Assembly (NCBI GenBank): GCA_018857735.1
Contig: JABMCL010000598.1
Span: 763,501 to 827,500, forward strand
DNA length: 64,000 nt
Source of the DNA: Alviniconcha marisindica
Taxonomy: Eukaryota; Mollusca; Gastropoda; Provannidae
Direction of reading: 5' to 3'
The notes beneath the pieces are model-generated. The model was not told where the DNA came from, did no database searches, and was given only the letters and a program-made list of their open reading frames with translations. The position numbers and the translations under genes are program-made. This document shows, in pieces, positions 24,901-33,745 of this stretch (the stretch's first letter is position 1; every line of letters begins with the position of its first letter).

Positions 24901-26548
24901 AATTTACGTAGCTGTTTCTTCACTATCACTGGTAAACCTCCGGAACGCTTCATATGATAGGACAGCTTAACAGCTGGGCATACAAACTTGACAATCTTGC
25001 AAAATACACCAGACAGATCAAAATCGTGCAAATCGACTCCAACCCCTCGCCCCACCTCCTCGGCCACAGCTTCTTAGACGCCGATCCATCTGTAAGCACA
25101 GGATGTCCGTCTGTACCACGCGGTCACAGTGGCGCCAACTTCAACCCCTTGCCCCATTTCCTCGGCCACAGCTCCATAGACGGGCATGCAGCCACATTAG
25201 ATGGGCATGCAGCCACATTAGACGGGGATGAAGCTACATTAGACGGGGATGCAACCACATTAGACGGGGATGCAACCACATTAGACGGGGATGCACCCAC
25301 ATTAGATGGGCATACAGCCACATTAGACAGGGATGCGGGGATTCAGCCAAATTAGACGGGGATGCAGCCACATTAGACGGGGATGCAGCCATATTAGACG
25401 GGGATGAAGCTACATTAGACGGGCATACAGCCACATTAGACGGGGATGAAGCTACATTAGACGGGCATACAGCCACATTAGACGGGGATGAAGCTACATT
25501 AGACGGGGATGCAACCACATTAGACGGGGATGCAACCACATTAGACAGGGATGCACCCACATTAGATGGGCATACAGCCACATTAGACGGGGATGAAGCT
25601 ACATTAGACGGGCATACAGCCACATTAGACGGGGATGAAGCTACATTAGACGGGGATGCAACCACATTAGACGGGGATGCAACCACATTAGACGGGGATG
25701 CACCCACATTAGATGGGCATACAGCCACATTAGACAGGGATGCGGGGATTCAGCCAAATTAGACGGGGATGCAGCCACATTAGACGGGGATGCAGCCATA
25801 TTAGACGGGGATGCAGCCACATTAGACGGGGATGCAGCCACATTAGACGGGGATGCAGCCACATTAGATGGGCATGCAGCCACATTAGACGAGGTACAGC
25901 CACATTAGACGGGGATGCAGCCACATTAGACGGGCATGCAGTCACATTAGACGGGGATGCAGACATATTAGACGGGGATGCAGCCACATTAGACGGGGAT
26001 GCAGCCACATTAGACGGGGATGCAGCCACATTAGACGGGGATGCAACCACATTAGACGGGCATGCAACCACATTAGACGGGGATGCAGCCCTGTCCATCC
26101 GTCAGTGCCGGCCGTCGACTCTCATCGTACTGCCAGCAGGGCCGCTCGTCCCTTTAGCAGTGACAATACAGGCACAGTTTCTTCTAACTCTGACTTGAGT
26201 GTGATTGACACTCTGCCTAAAAATGACATGGTTTTACACTTCTCTCAACATCATTTCAGTCACTTTGGTTTGTTTGTACCGCCCTCCTCACAGCAAACAG
26301 AACAAGAGTACAAACAAAATATTTTTAGACCAGTTTAATTCCCGATTTTCTCCACTCGCTCAGTGACAGTAAAGGGAAGATCATTGTGGTGACCTTAATT
26401 TTCATTTCGAGAACGAGCACGACAGCAAAGTGTGAAATTAAGATCACTGCTGAGCGATTGTTGTTCGAAGCGGCTAAGAAGAAGAAGAAGAATGGATACT
26501 TAAAGCGCCTAACCCGCACAGGCCCTAAGCGCTTACACGTTTTCAAAT

Positions 26549-26641
<93 letters not shown>

Positions 26642-29370
26642 TGTATATCAGGGCATTGGGACTGAAGAAAGGCTTTTAAGAAGAGAAAGGTTTTCAAGGA
26701 AGATTTGAAAGAACTGACAGAGGTAGAATTACGAACAGAAACAGGGAGTTGGTTCCAGATAACTGGAGCCTGGTAAGAGAAAGAGTGCTGACCACTGGAC
26801 TTTGTTCTGAAGGATGGTATTCTGAACACTCAGGTATCTGCAGAAAAGCGGAGCTGCCGGGAAGGAGTGTAAAGGTGAAGAGGTTATGACAGGTAGATGG
26901 GAGCCTGGTGAGAAATGATCTTAAAGCAAAGCAAAGACAACTTGTATTCGATCCTCTGCTCAATAGGCAGCCAACGAAGAGAATGAAGCATAGGAGTGAC
27001 GTGGGCGGATCTTGATGTTCTGAAAATGAGTCTTGCAGCATTGTTCTGTACCTTTTGGAGTTTAGAAAGAAAATACTTAGGACAGCCCGCCAAAAGCGAG
27101 AGAGAGAGTAGGATCAACACAGACACCTAGGTTGCGAACTGTATTGGCAAGTTTGATGTCATAACCCTCAAGGTTTATGGACTGTGGAACAGAGTCAGAG
27201 TTGAGAATCGTCTTTGAAGCAGTCAGAATCATTTCCGTTTTTGTTTTGTTTGTTTTTATCGTTATTTAACTGCAGTTGATTATTTGTCATCCAAGCTTTT
27301 ACATCAGAAATACCAAGCTGAGTTCAATGAATGATTTCAGGAAGTTAAGAAACGTTGCCAGATTTGTACAGCTGATTGTCATCAGAGAAACTGTGACGTG
27401 AAAGAGAGTGATAGCATACAATTTCAGAAACAGACCAAGCATTGACCCCCGTGGGACACCGACGTTTAAGGCCGCAGGAGCGGAGGAATCACCATTGACA
27501 GAGACGACTTGAGTTAGATCAGAGAAGTTTGACTGAAACCAAGACAGGGCAGTGCCAGAAATGCCAAAAATACGATGGAGTCTGGAGAGTAGAATGGAAT
27601 GGTCAGTAGTGTCAAAAGCGGCGGATAGGTCAAGTAGAGAGAGCAGAGAAATGTGGCTAACATGAAGAGCTGCGAGTAGATCGTTTACTATTTAAAGAAG
27701 GGCAGTTTCAGTGCTACGGCCTGGGGGATAGGCAGACTGAAGGGAGTAGAAGAGATTACTGCTTTCAAGATGTTGGGACAGTTGAAGGAGGGCAATCTTT
27801 TCAGTGATCTTGGAAAGGAAGGGCAGATTGGAGACAGGCCTATAGTTCTTTAAATTTCCAGTGTCAAGAGAGTGTTAAGCTACTGGGAATGGCGGTGTTG
27901 TCATGCCTATCGTTCCTTTCTTTACGTTCCTTGCCACTACAATCTGCACCCCGTCCATTTCCTGACCCTGGGTTTGACTCCGCATCATCACAGATAAGTA
28001 GGTATCCGACGAGGAGCACTGATACACAAGTGACAGCGATACCAGTCTGTCTTCGTCTGCTCCGCGGGTGGGTGACGTACCTGCCTTGTCTTCCTCGCAG
28101 AATATGCCCCGTCCTCGCAGATCTGGTGACTATCGTCAATATCTGCATCGATACTTGCAGTGCTACCACAGAGTGTTGAATGGGGAATGTGCTGTCCTTT
28201 CTTCCTCGCTGAATCACAGGGTTTTTACTCTGACTACAGACACCCTGTCTGTCACTGCTGCTACACATCGCCAATGTCACAGCGCACGAGCACTGTTAGA
28301 ACAAGACTCGGTGGCCAACACACGTTGATCACAGGTATTCGTGCGGCTTTGGTTCCATCTACTCTCGTACACATGGTATGTGAAAACTGCCAGTGAAACT
28401 CACCGCACACGACTCTGAATTTTAAGTATGGTTCTGGCATGATCAGCGTACCGTTACGCATCCATTCAATACAGAAAATACAGGTAGTTACAACAAGATT
28501 AATGACTGCAGTTAGCACAGGTTGAGAGTCTGAAGTGTCAGGATAATGGTCATGGCCTGTGAGATAATCTTACCCCGAGAGACAGACAGACAAAGGGAGG
28601 GGCGTTGGGGGGTCAGAGAGAGAGTACCATGAAGTCAGTAGCGTAGGAAGTCTGGTCCTCAGACAATGAATACGCATAGCTAGGGGTGTCTGGCTTGAGG
28701 CACACTGAAACAGACAAAAAGAAGGTAACAAGAACGTACGTACCACTGCAGGCACCACCAGCTAAACCACAGTCATCGAAAAGCGACATCAACATTACCT
28801 TTTTACGACCATCACCGCCACCACAACTAACGTTGCCACACTCCATCAGCTCTGCCAAAGCAAACAAAAGGAGGCCGTTTAGCCTGTCAGCGAAAGTTCA
28901 GTGACTGATTAGTGTATGAGTTGTATATGTCTTTTGTGGCACTGATGACATTCTTAACCCTATGAAAAGATGTGACAGAAAGCTGAGTAAACTCTTGCCC
29001 CGAATAGCTCCTTTGGATTTCCATCTGTTTCTCTTTTAGCTGTGCATTTGATGGAAACATGACCGCGATGACAATAATATTAGAAACGTGTGTGCCGATC
29101 GGTTTGCCATTACTTTCTTTAAGGCCCCCCCCCCCCCCCCCCCCCAAGGAGAATAAAACAAAAACAACAACAGCAACCTATGATTTCATATGGAGAAGAC
29201 CCACACAGAGAGAGAGAGAGAGTGGCGGGGGGTGGAGGGTGGGGGGGGGGGGGATCTCGACTTTCCCCTAACGTTCCATTACCTGTCCAGACGAGATGAA
29301 GACAGGCGAGGAAGAGACAGCTCCAGAGAAGCAGCGTGTGCAGACAGCCGCAGCCTGTCGCCGTTTTCAT
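17437..29370 (-). CDS. Single-pass membrane protein with sushi/CCP-like domain (gene 2, span of eight exons)
   Basis: Proposed exons in transcript order: 29283-29370, 28744-28851, 28628-28704, 28404-28556, 28081-28208, 21595-21811, 18204-18297, 17437-17632. The product would be about 350 residues: a cleavable signal peptide, a Cys-containing ectodomain, a sushi-like module (C-x-GY...G...C...G-W...P-C), one transmembrane helix and a 64-residue acidic tail. Junction phases agree everywhere except exon 3 to exon 4 (phase 0 meets phase 1), so one small exon or splice site there is misplaced or missing. Proteins with CCP modules and one membrane span act in adhesion, complement-like regulation or pattern recognition (family knowledge); the ligand is unknown. 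The intron from 28.1 to 21.8 kb is full of repeats and could hide further exons. Confidence 0.65.
17660..17810. repeat. Short minisatellite, about 33-bp unit, 4-5 copies
   Basis: Units contain cacacagtggccaagggcac. Lies in the last intron of gene 2, just upstream (in transcript sense) of the terminal acceptor. Confidence 0.75.
17926..18070. repeat. Perfect 65-bp inverted repeat with 15-bp spacer
   Basis: Left arm 17926-17990 and right arm 18006-18070 are exact reverse complements over 65 bp. The spacer is gtctaacaactagtt. The outer ends are gagttcgagttc-like short repeats next to aataaag, reminiscent of a retroposon 3' end, so the structure may be two copies of one 3' end head to head. It lies in the last intron of gene 2 and would form a stable hairpin in either strand. 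Confidence 0.95.
18204..18297 (-). CDS. Gene 2 transmembrane exon
   Basis: The acceptor gtgtgtttttcag and the strong donor AT|gtgagt bound a 94-nt exon (phase 1 to 2). It encodes EGQYP, then a hydrophobic helix WWMLLLGLVGAMLAVVCITP and RVVHIF. The Trp pair at the outer face and the Arg after the helix fit a type I membrane orientation. Both phases match the neighbouring exons, which is the main support. Confidence 0.75.
18535..19093. repeat. 29/32-bp minisatellite, about 18 copies
   Basis: Unit cgttgaccttctgaacggtg plus acgacactgaag (32 bp); shorter units lack ttct or similar (29 bp). Because the lengths mix, three minus-strand frames each appear open for about 200 codons. These are artefacts. 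The array lies in an intron of gene 2. Confidence 0.95.
19298..19774 (+). CDS. Questionable ORF with signal-peptide-like N terminus and 12-residue basic repeats
   Basis: The frame from ATG at 19298 gives 158 residues. The start, MSASELLLFVSVVLVLINAP, resembles a secretory signal. About 45 non-repeat residues follow, then tandem repeats of the type SDRTRPTDQLTR preceded by LKR dibasic sites, from a 36-bp DNA repeat. The layout resembles a multi-copy peptide precursor. The repeat could equally be a minisatellite that is open by chance because 36 is a multiple of three, and the ORF is antisense to an intron of gene 2. No splice or polyadenylation evidence was found. Confidence 0.25.
   Translation: MSASELLLFVSVVLVLINAPSGIPTRDDIVSLQLIYYDKKGHFQIYTTDVSTTRFIQDTTDGSSKKIRQLKRSDRTRPMDLLKRPMDLLKRSDRTRPTDQLTRSDRTRPTDQLTRSDRTRPTDQLTRSDRTRLEKGDIPLPQLPTPERSMTTKLSEKR
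19495..19695. repeat. 36-bp minisatellite, about 5 copies
   Basis: Unit contains gatcagacaggacacgacc and gacggatcagctaacaa. It underlies the repeated part of the questionable ORF at 19298. Confidence 0.85.
19950..21575. repeat. Purine-rich low-complexity block with embedded 59-bp tandem repeat
   Basis: The plus strand is about 85% A/G/aac with almost no T. Between 20330 and 20660 five near-identical 59-bp units occur (gacgaaacaaggcaaaagaa plus gacaacacaagacaagag). The flanks are looser agacgaaacaagaca-type repeats, with an ACGC tetranucleotide run at 20852-20893. Long Lys/Arg-rich plus frames and Phe/Leu/Ser-rich minus frames are compositional artefacts. Confidence 0.9.
21595..21811 (-). CDS. 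Gene 2 sushi/CCP-like exon
   Basis: The acceptor is a T11 tract plus aaag, and the donor is ACAG|gtctct (phase 0 to 1). The 72 residues begin NGDDEDRG and contain HDCDAGALFQYEIVCIPGY, then GDLICLATGQW and TTPLCK. The Cys-GY-Cys-GxW-x-P-x-Cys order is the signature of a CCP module's second half, with the first Cys at HDC. One Asn-Gln-Thr glycosylation site is present. It joins the transmembrane exon in phase. Confidence 0.72.
21842..21986. repeat. Poly-G and (GA)n microsatellite
   Basis: G run at 21843-21860 and a pure GA tract at about 21910-21985, immediately upstream (transcript sense) of the sushi exon acceptor. Confidence 0.95.
22381..22650. repeat. 41-bp minisatellite, about 6.5 copies
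   Basis: Unit contains gtgttccagaaaggggagac and agaaaagcaaaacgtagg. Lies within the large intron of gene 2. Confidence 0.9.
22655..22896 (-). mobile_element. LINE family C 3' UTR fragment, left part of an interrupted copy
   Basis: Shares acattcccacg, atcatcaa, agcaagacgtcc and gacgcctga blocks in order with 16110-16290. The copy is cut after caagttaagacaatcactt and resumes at about 23868. Confidence 0.6.
22897..23867 (+). mobile_element. RNase H domain fragment of a LINE, inserted in a family C copy
   Basis: The plus-strand frame from about 23229 reads YTDGPVTKDQSGWGFTVKHG, then EVEAVAHALRW and IILTDSISLLQKV. It then shifts frame into KENYRADRLAGKATL. These are RNase H core elements (DG start, E in the EVEA helix, TDS), as carried at the C terminus of some I-group-like LINEs. 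Several frameshifts and stops make it a pseudogene. The 3' end is gaacagaactgaact. Confidence 0.75.
23868..24190 (-). mobile_element. LINE family C 3' UTR fragment: rest of the interrupted copy plus a second copy
   Basis: 23868-23960 continues the sequence broken at 22896. A second copy of the same block (agcaagacgtccaagact, caagttaagacaatcactt) then runs to about 24190. Confidence 0.55.
24545..24690 (-). mobile_element. L2-type LINE family A 3' end, short fragment
   Basis: aataatgaatacttagagcg and cctaacccgcacaggccc match the 3' ends at 26.49 and 39.6 kb, with a short CA tract following. Confidence 0.7.
24822..25067 (-). CDS. Possible exon, unidentified
   Basis: A minus-strand frame with protein-like composition: KIVKFVCPAVKLSYHMKR, then KKQLRKFIEIINVNCD. 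A possible acceptor is ttttgcaag at about 25010. No good donor precedes the stop, and the phase does not obviously fit gene 2. It overlaps no recognised repeat. Listed because it is the only protein-like frame in this part of the gene 2 intron. Confidence 0.2.
   Translation of the reverse strand: MAEEVGRGVGVDLHDFDLSGVFCKIVKFVCPAVKLSYHMKRSGGLPVIVKKQLRKFIEIINVNCDSVIVLKLSREKNLKQE
25180..26095. repeat. 21-bp minisatellite, about 43 copies
   Basis: Unit ccacattagacggggatgcag (one variant has gggcat). The 21-bp period gives seven-residue frames on both strands (ATLDGDA plus, PSNVAAS minus). A variant junction gcggggattcagccaaatt occurs twice, 407 bp apart, showing a higher-order duplication. Confidence 0.95.
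26096..26489. other. Intron sequence, no gene assigned
   Basis: A plus frame (26105-26338) has fairly balanced composition but no recognised motif or paired splice sites. Not annotated as coding. Confidence 0.4.
26490..27885 (-). mobile_element. L2/CR1-type LINE, 5'-truncated (family A)
   Basis: The minus strand from about 27870 reads NYRPVSNLPFLSKI, SAYPPGRSTETALL, LLDLSAAFDTTDHSILLSRL and GISGTALSWFQ, then NVGVPRGSMLG. The YADD-like box survives as FSDDNQLY. C-terminal KVQNNAARLIF and LPVSVRNSTS follow, then (TG)n at 26550-26637 and an ATT/AAG-rich tail at 26490. A deletion after GSMLG and several stops make it inactive. Confidence 0.85.
26550..26637. repeat. (CA)44 microsatellite in LINE 3' UTR
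   Basis: Pure CA tract located between the LINE coding end and its 3' tail. Confidence 0.98.
28081..28208 (-). CDS. Gene 2 ectodomain exon 5
   Basis: The acceptor ctgtgattcag and donor AGGCAG|gtacgt bound a 128-nt exon (phase 1 to 0). The 42 full codons begin RKKGQHIPHSTLCGS and include IDADIDDSHQICEDGAYSAR. Phase 1 fits the preceding exon, and phase 0 fits the sushi exon. Two Cys residues suggest a disulfide-bearing module shared with exon 4. Confidence 0.5.
28404..28556 (-). CDS. Gene 2 ectodomain exon 4
   Basis: The acceptor ttatctcacag and the strong donor TGCG|gtgagt give 153 nt in phase 1 to 1. The peptide includes HYPDTSDSQPVLTAVINL, two Cys in TTCIFCIEW, an NGT glycosylation site and YLKFRVVC. 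A downstream alternative acceptor (ctgcag, exon start 28505) keeps the same phase. The join to exon 3 is out of phase, so either boundary may be wrong. Confidence 0.5.
28628..28704 (-). CDS. Gene 2 ectodomain exon 3
   Basis: The acceptor ttctttttgtctgtttcag is strong, and the donor ATG|gtactc is moderate. 77 nt, phase 1 to 0. Peptide VCLKPDTPSYAYSLSEDQ then TSYATDFM, rich in Tyr, Ser and Asp. It joins exon 2 in phase. The 3' junction does not match exon 4 (see gene entry). Confidence 0.5.
28744..28851 (-). CDS. Gene 2 ectodomain exon 2
   Basis: The acceptor gtttgctttggcag and donor CAGTG|gtacgt give 108 nt in phase 1 to 1. It encodes ELMECGNVSCGGGDGRKK followed by a segment with two more Cys (DDCGLAGGACS). 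An NVS glycosylation site is present. An alternative donor AAAAAG|gtaatg lies inside, but it would put exon 3 in a different frame. Confidence 0.5.
29120..29260. repeat. Poly-C and poly-G/GA simple repeats
   Basis: C run at 29125-29144; GAGAGA at 29209-29221; G run at 29239-29252. In the first intron of gene 2. Confidence 0.95.
29283..29370 (-). CDS. Gene 2 first coding exon: signal peptide
   Basis: ATG at 29370 opens MKTATGCGCLHTLLLWSCLF and continues LACLHLVWT to the donor ACAG|gtaatg, phase 1. Basic n-region, long Leu/Cys-rich h-region and end of exon at the expected cleavage zone are all typical of a secretory signal exon. Phase 1 joins exon 2 (G|AG gives Glu). Confidence 0.65.
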
Positions 29371-29407
29371 CGTGCAGGATTGTTCTGGGGATAGTCGCCG
29401 ACCACGT

Positions 29408-29470
29408 AAGTAAGTAAGTTGGTGTTTTACGCCCAGTCATCCGGTACGGTTATGTCAGGGCGATTCGCCG
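29408..29470. repeat. Short dispersed repeat with TTGGTGTTTTACGCCCAGT
   Basis: gtaagtaagttggtgttttac plus gcccagtc...tatgtcagggcgat is found again at 49485-49545 and, as a short reverse piece, at 38470-38500. Probably part of a SINE family. Confidence 0.55.
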
Positions 29471-29970
29471 ACCACATCAGGATTATCCTGGGGATAACCA
29501 ATTAAAGTCACCGATCACATAAGAACGATTGTTCTGGGGTTAACCAATTAAAGTCACTGATCACATCAGAAACGATTGTTCTGGGGTTAACCAATTAAAG
29601 TCACTATCACATCAGAAACGATTGTTCTGGGGATAACCAATTAAAGTCACCGATCACATCAGGATTATCCTGGGGATAGACGATTAAAGTCACCGATCAC
29701 ATCAGGATTATCCTGGGGATAGACGATTAAAGTCACCGATCACATCAGGATTATCCTGGGGATAACCAATTAAAGTCACCGATCACATCAGGATTATCCT
29801 GGGGATAACCAATTAAAGTCGCCGATCACATCAGGATTATCCTGGGATAGCCAAGTAAGTCGTCGATCACATCAGGATTATCCTGGGGATAACCAATTAA
29901 AGTCACCGATCACATCAGAACGATTGTTCTGGGGATAACCAATTAAAGTCACCGATCACATCAGGATTAT
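29455..29970. repeat. 43-bp minisatellite, about 12 copies, just upstream of gene 2
   Basis: Unit contains ccgatcacatcaggattatc, ctggggataaccaatt and aaagtca. It begins about 85 bp upstream of the presumed start codon of gene 2, so it occupies the promoter or 5' UTR region. Confidence 0.92.
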
Positions 29971-30497
29971 CCACTATTATTGACTACTGCAACTGTCTCC
30001 TTATGGGTGCACCTGGTTCTGTTATCCAGCCTCTCCAGAAAATTCAAAACTGCTGCAAGACTCGTTCTCTTGGCACACCGTCACCACCATTCTACACCTC
30101 TCCTTGAAAAACTGCTCTGGCATCCCATTTCAGAACGTATTAAGTATAAAGTCGCTTGTATGTGTTTCAGTGTTATAAATGATTCCTGGTCCTGCTTACC
30201 TCTCTGAACTGCTACATGTCTACACTCCGTCTCATAAACTACGCTATTCTTCTGACACCCGCATGCTGAAAATCCAACAATACAAGTACAAGATTCATAG
30301 CTTTCGCACTTTCTCTTACTTTGGACTCCACATTTGGATTTTACTCCTACAAGACCTTAGACACTGCTCAACCTTGTTATCTTTTACAGCCAAACTGAAA
30401 ACCTTCCTCTTCTCACAATGCTTCCGTCCCAACTAATATTAGTACCCAGTTTTCGCTACAGTCAGGTGTGTGTGTGTGCGTGTGCGTGCGTGCGTCC

Positions 30498-30593
<96 letters not shown>

Positions 30594-30600
30594 GAGAGAG
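29971..30600 (+). mobile_element. L2-type LINE C-terminal fragment (family B) with long (TG)n
   Basis: LLEKLLWHPISERIKYKVAC, ELLHVYTPSHKLRYSSDTR and [13 protein letters not shown] match the better copy at 58.4 kb. A (TG)n with a CG-rich start follows (30468-30588). The usual 3' UTR beyond the microsatellite is missing here. Confidence 0.8.
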
Positions 30601-31922
30601 CTCTAAATCGAACACTTTAATACTGGAGGATAGTAGCATTAGGTCCACTAGGATCTATCTAACAGCGAGTCCTTGCTATATTACATGACAAACATGTCTA
30701 TACTACATGACAAACATGTCTATACTACAAACACATACAAGCACAAATTGACAACAGATTAATGCAGTCACACAGAGTTCCTACAAATACGCATATTTAC
30801 AGAAGCATCAGAATTACATTTTGTTCATGGGCACATATGCAACATTCAGTTTAGGTAAACGTGACTCAAACAAGTCAGTCTAAGTTTGTCGAAAAGTTCA
30901 GAGAAGGTGAGAGAAACAGATATGTCAGATGCAGTTACAGCCGTTATTTGAATCTTCAGTCGTCTGAAAGACCAGAAACGCCTGAGTCAGACACAGGCAC
31001 AAACGCAAACCTACAAAAACTATGTTCAATTATTCAAAGTCCAAAATTCTAAGTTATCCACATTGAAGTAGCACACACTCACGCAGAAATCCGTCACACC
31101 ACATTGCGTTTTCGAAATCGCTGCTTACTGTCATGGCGTTTCTAAACATGCCATTGGACTCCTGGCGTTGTGGACTAAAACGGCAATCCAAGCGGGCAAT
31201 ATTTCTTTCCAAAGGCGTACGAAGTATGACACTTTGAAATAATTGTTAAAGGAACTATTCCCGTGAAACCATCTGTTGTTGTTTGTTTGTCCAAGACGTA
31301 TAAAAGAGTGGCGACGCTTTAAATTACGTATTTTATCGATTTCCCCTTGAAATTAAAAAACGAGTTTCGTGAGTGACGACTGGCGGGGTCGGATCTACAA
31401 AACACCGGCAAGTGTCACAGGTGGCTGCATCACCACAAACAGCCGGTCAGACGCAGAGGGCGTTAGGCCTACCTTGCTACAGAAACAGCTTTTCGGAGGA
31501 CATTTCACATACGCTTCCTATCAATCAGCCCTGGCTTTGCGTGGAAGCAACGCTGCCACTCCTCCATGCGGCATATTTCTTACATTTCCCCTGTCAACTG
31601 CTTCGATGCGCAATTGCCAAAGTAGCTATTTATCATTACCGAATCTCTCTCTCTCTCCCTCCCTCTCTCTCTCTCTCTCTCTCTGATCTTGACCTTGATC
31701 TTGATCAGTTGTGTTGGCAACGCCTAATTCTGGTACAAACACCAACAGAAAAAACGGGGAGAGAACTTAAAGAATTTTTTTTTTAAACACACTAAAAATA
31801 AATAAATAATTAAACACACTAAGAAAATAAGTTTTTAGACTGGATAGGACAGGAGAGATCTCAATCTCTCAGATTGTCTCAGAGAAGACTTTGCTGCCTT
31901 TTGGGTTGTCCAAACACAAAAA
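30601..31922. other. No gene recognised; CT tract near 31650
   Basis: Includes a small tandem tactacatgacaaacatgtc (30680-30725) and a (CT)n at 31647-31684 followed by gatcttgaccttgatcttga. Reading frames of 60-137 codons here lack motifs and splice context. Confidence 0.45.
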
Positions 31923-32275
31923 GGTTCAAACGAAAGCTTATTTATTTTAACACGGACACACTGTATGCAAATTTTCGGGGAAATCCCCTTTATCAAGCCA
32001 CAAAACGACACTTAAACAACTGATAAACGGTCAAAAACGATGAAAAATGAAAGAAAAAGACTCATCTTGTTTTGGTTGAGTTTTTACAGCTTGTTTGGTG
32101 CTTGGAAGATTCAAGAAACTAAACCAAAACAAGTCGTTTTCTTTCATTTTTCATCGTTTTTGACCGTTTATCTGTTGTTTAAGTGTCGTTTTGTAGCTTA
32201 ATAAAGGGGAATTCCCCGAAAATTTGCGTACACTTGCATTTCCATGTTAAAATAAATAAGCGTTCGTCGGAAAAA
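31923..32275. repeat. Imperfect inverted repeat, arms of about 150-160 bp (foldback element)
   Basis: The left arm (31923-32090) contains gcttatttattttaacac, caaattttcggggaaatccc, aaacgacacttaaacaac and gtcaaaaacgatgaaaaatg. The right arm (32109-32275) contains the reverse complements of all four in mirrored order, with scattered mismatches. A single related arm occurs at 55400-55545. Confidence 0.85.
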
Positions 32276-32544
32276 AAGATGTTTCTGAAGATGACTGTCT
32301 TGGTGGTTTCTACAGCATAACAGCGGGTGTTTTGTTGTTACGGTGTTTGTTGTCCTGAAATCTTCTGATCGTTTTGGCCTTAGTTGTCTTTTGTTTTCCA
32401 GTGGTATTAGGTAGTTGTCTGGTGGAACAGCAGCAGGGACCAGCCCACTTGCTGGCTTTTACATAAAGATGAGTCTGATGTTTCCTCTTTCAACCAGAGG
32501 GGAGAGTTAAAGTAATACAGCTTGGGTCTCTCTCACCCTCTCTC

Positions 32545-32550
<6 letters not shown>

Positions 32551-32628
<78 letters not shown>
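32551..32628. repeat. (CA)39 microsatellite
   Basis: Pure CA tract after a CT-rich lead. Confidence 0.98.
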
Positions 32629-32844
32629 GCGTTACGAAAGTTAAGCAGTGAACTCTACCCCAGGTAAACCCTCCGCGCACCTGCATACTTTGTGGCTGAA
32701 GTTAGCCCACACGGGGAATATTTTCCCAATAACAGACGCCTGTGGATTAGCTTAGCGCCAACAACGCCCGCCGGATTAGCTGTTGGCTCTCGTGCGCTGC
32801 TTAGCGAGGATTAGGCTTCGTTTGGCGGTCAGCCGTTTCCTGAG
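32629..32844. other. Non-repetitive spacer
   Basis: About 215 bp with two gattagct-type short repeats; nothing coding recognised. Confidence 0.4.
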
Positions 32845-33435
32845 CGTCGATCGTTACCGAGGACAGGGTAAAGGGGTAACTCCTACTGCCGTCGATCGTT
32901 ACCGAGGACAGGGTAAAGGGGTAACTCCTACTGCCGTCGATCGTTACCGAGGACAGGGTAAAGGGGTAACTCTTACTGCCGTCGATCGTTACCGAGGACA
33001 GGGTAAAGGGGTAACTCCTACTACCGTCGATCGTTACCGAGAACAGGGTAAAGGGTAACTCCTACTGCTGTCGATCGTTACCGAGGACAGGGTAAAGGGG
33101 GTAAGTCTTCCTGCCGTCGATAGTTACCGAGGGCAGGGTATAGGGGGTAAGTCTTCCTGCCGTCGATAGTTACCGCGGGCAGGGTATAGGGGTAACTCCT
33201 ACTGCCGTTGATAGTTACCGAGGACAGGGTAAAGGGGTAACTCCTACTGCCGTTGATAGTTACCGAGGACAGGGTAAAGGGGTAACTCCTACTGCCGTTG
33301 ATAGTTACCGAGGACAGGGTAAAGGGGTAACTCCTACTGCCGTTGATAGTTACCGAGGAAAGGGTAAAGGGGTAACTCCTACTGCCGTTGATAGTTACCG
33401 AGGACAGGGTAAAGGGGTAACTCCTACTGCCGGCA
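32845..33435. repeat. 45-bp minisatellite, about 13 copies
   Basis: Unit gtcgatcgttaccgaggaca plus gggtaaaggggtaactcc; the right half has gttgatagttaccgag. The 45-bp period keeps 15-residue frames open on both strands; not treated as genes. Confidence 0.95.
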
Positions 33436-33502
33436 AAGCTCAAGCGCTGACGCGAGACAATGGAAAAAAGGAACCGGCTTGCGTATATATATATATACAG
33501 AG

Positions 33503-33504
<2 letters not shown>

Positions 33505-33568
<64 letters not shown>

Positions 33569-33745
33569 TGTGTGTAGTGTAGTGTAGTGTAGTGTAGTGT
33601 AGTGTAGTGTAGTGCAGTGCAGTGCAGTATAGTGTAGTGTAGTGTAGTGTAGTGTGGTGCAGTGCAGTGTAGTGCAGTGTAGTGCAGTGTAGTGTAGTGC
33701 AGTGCAGTGTAGTGTAGTGTTGTACAGTGTAGTGTAATGTAGTGT
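33505..33745. repeat. (TG)n joined to a (TGTAG)n pentanucleotide array
   Basis: TG tract 33505-33573, then about 34 pentamers agtgt with interspersed agtgc (33575-33743). Confidence 0.97.

Noticed and set aside
25234..26198. Seven-residue repeat proteins (PSNVAAS and ATLDGDA types)
   Set aside because: They come from the 21-bp minisatellite on both strands, with no start, splice or flanking coding support.
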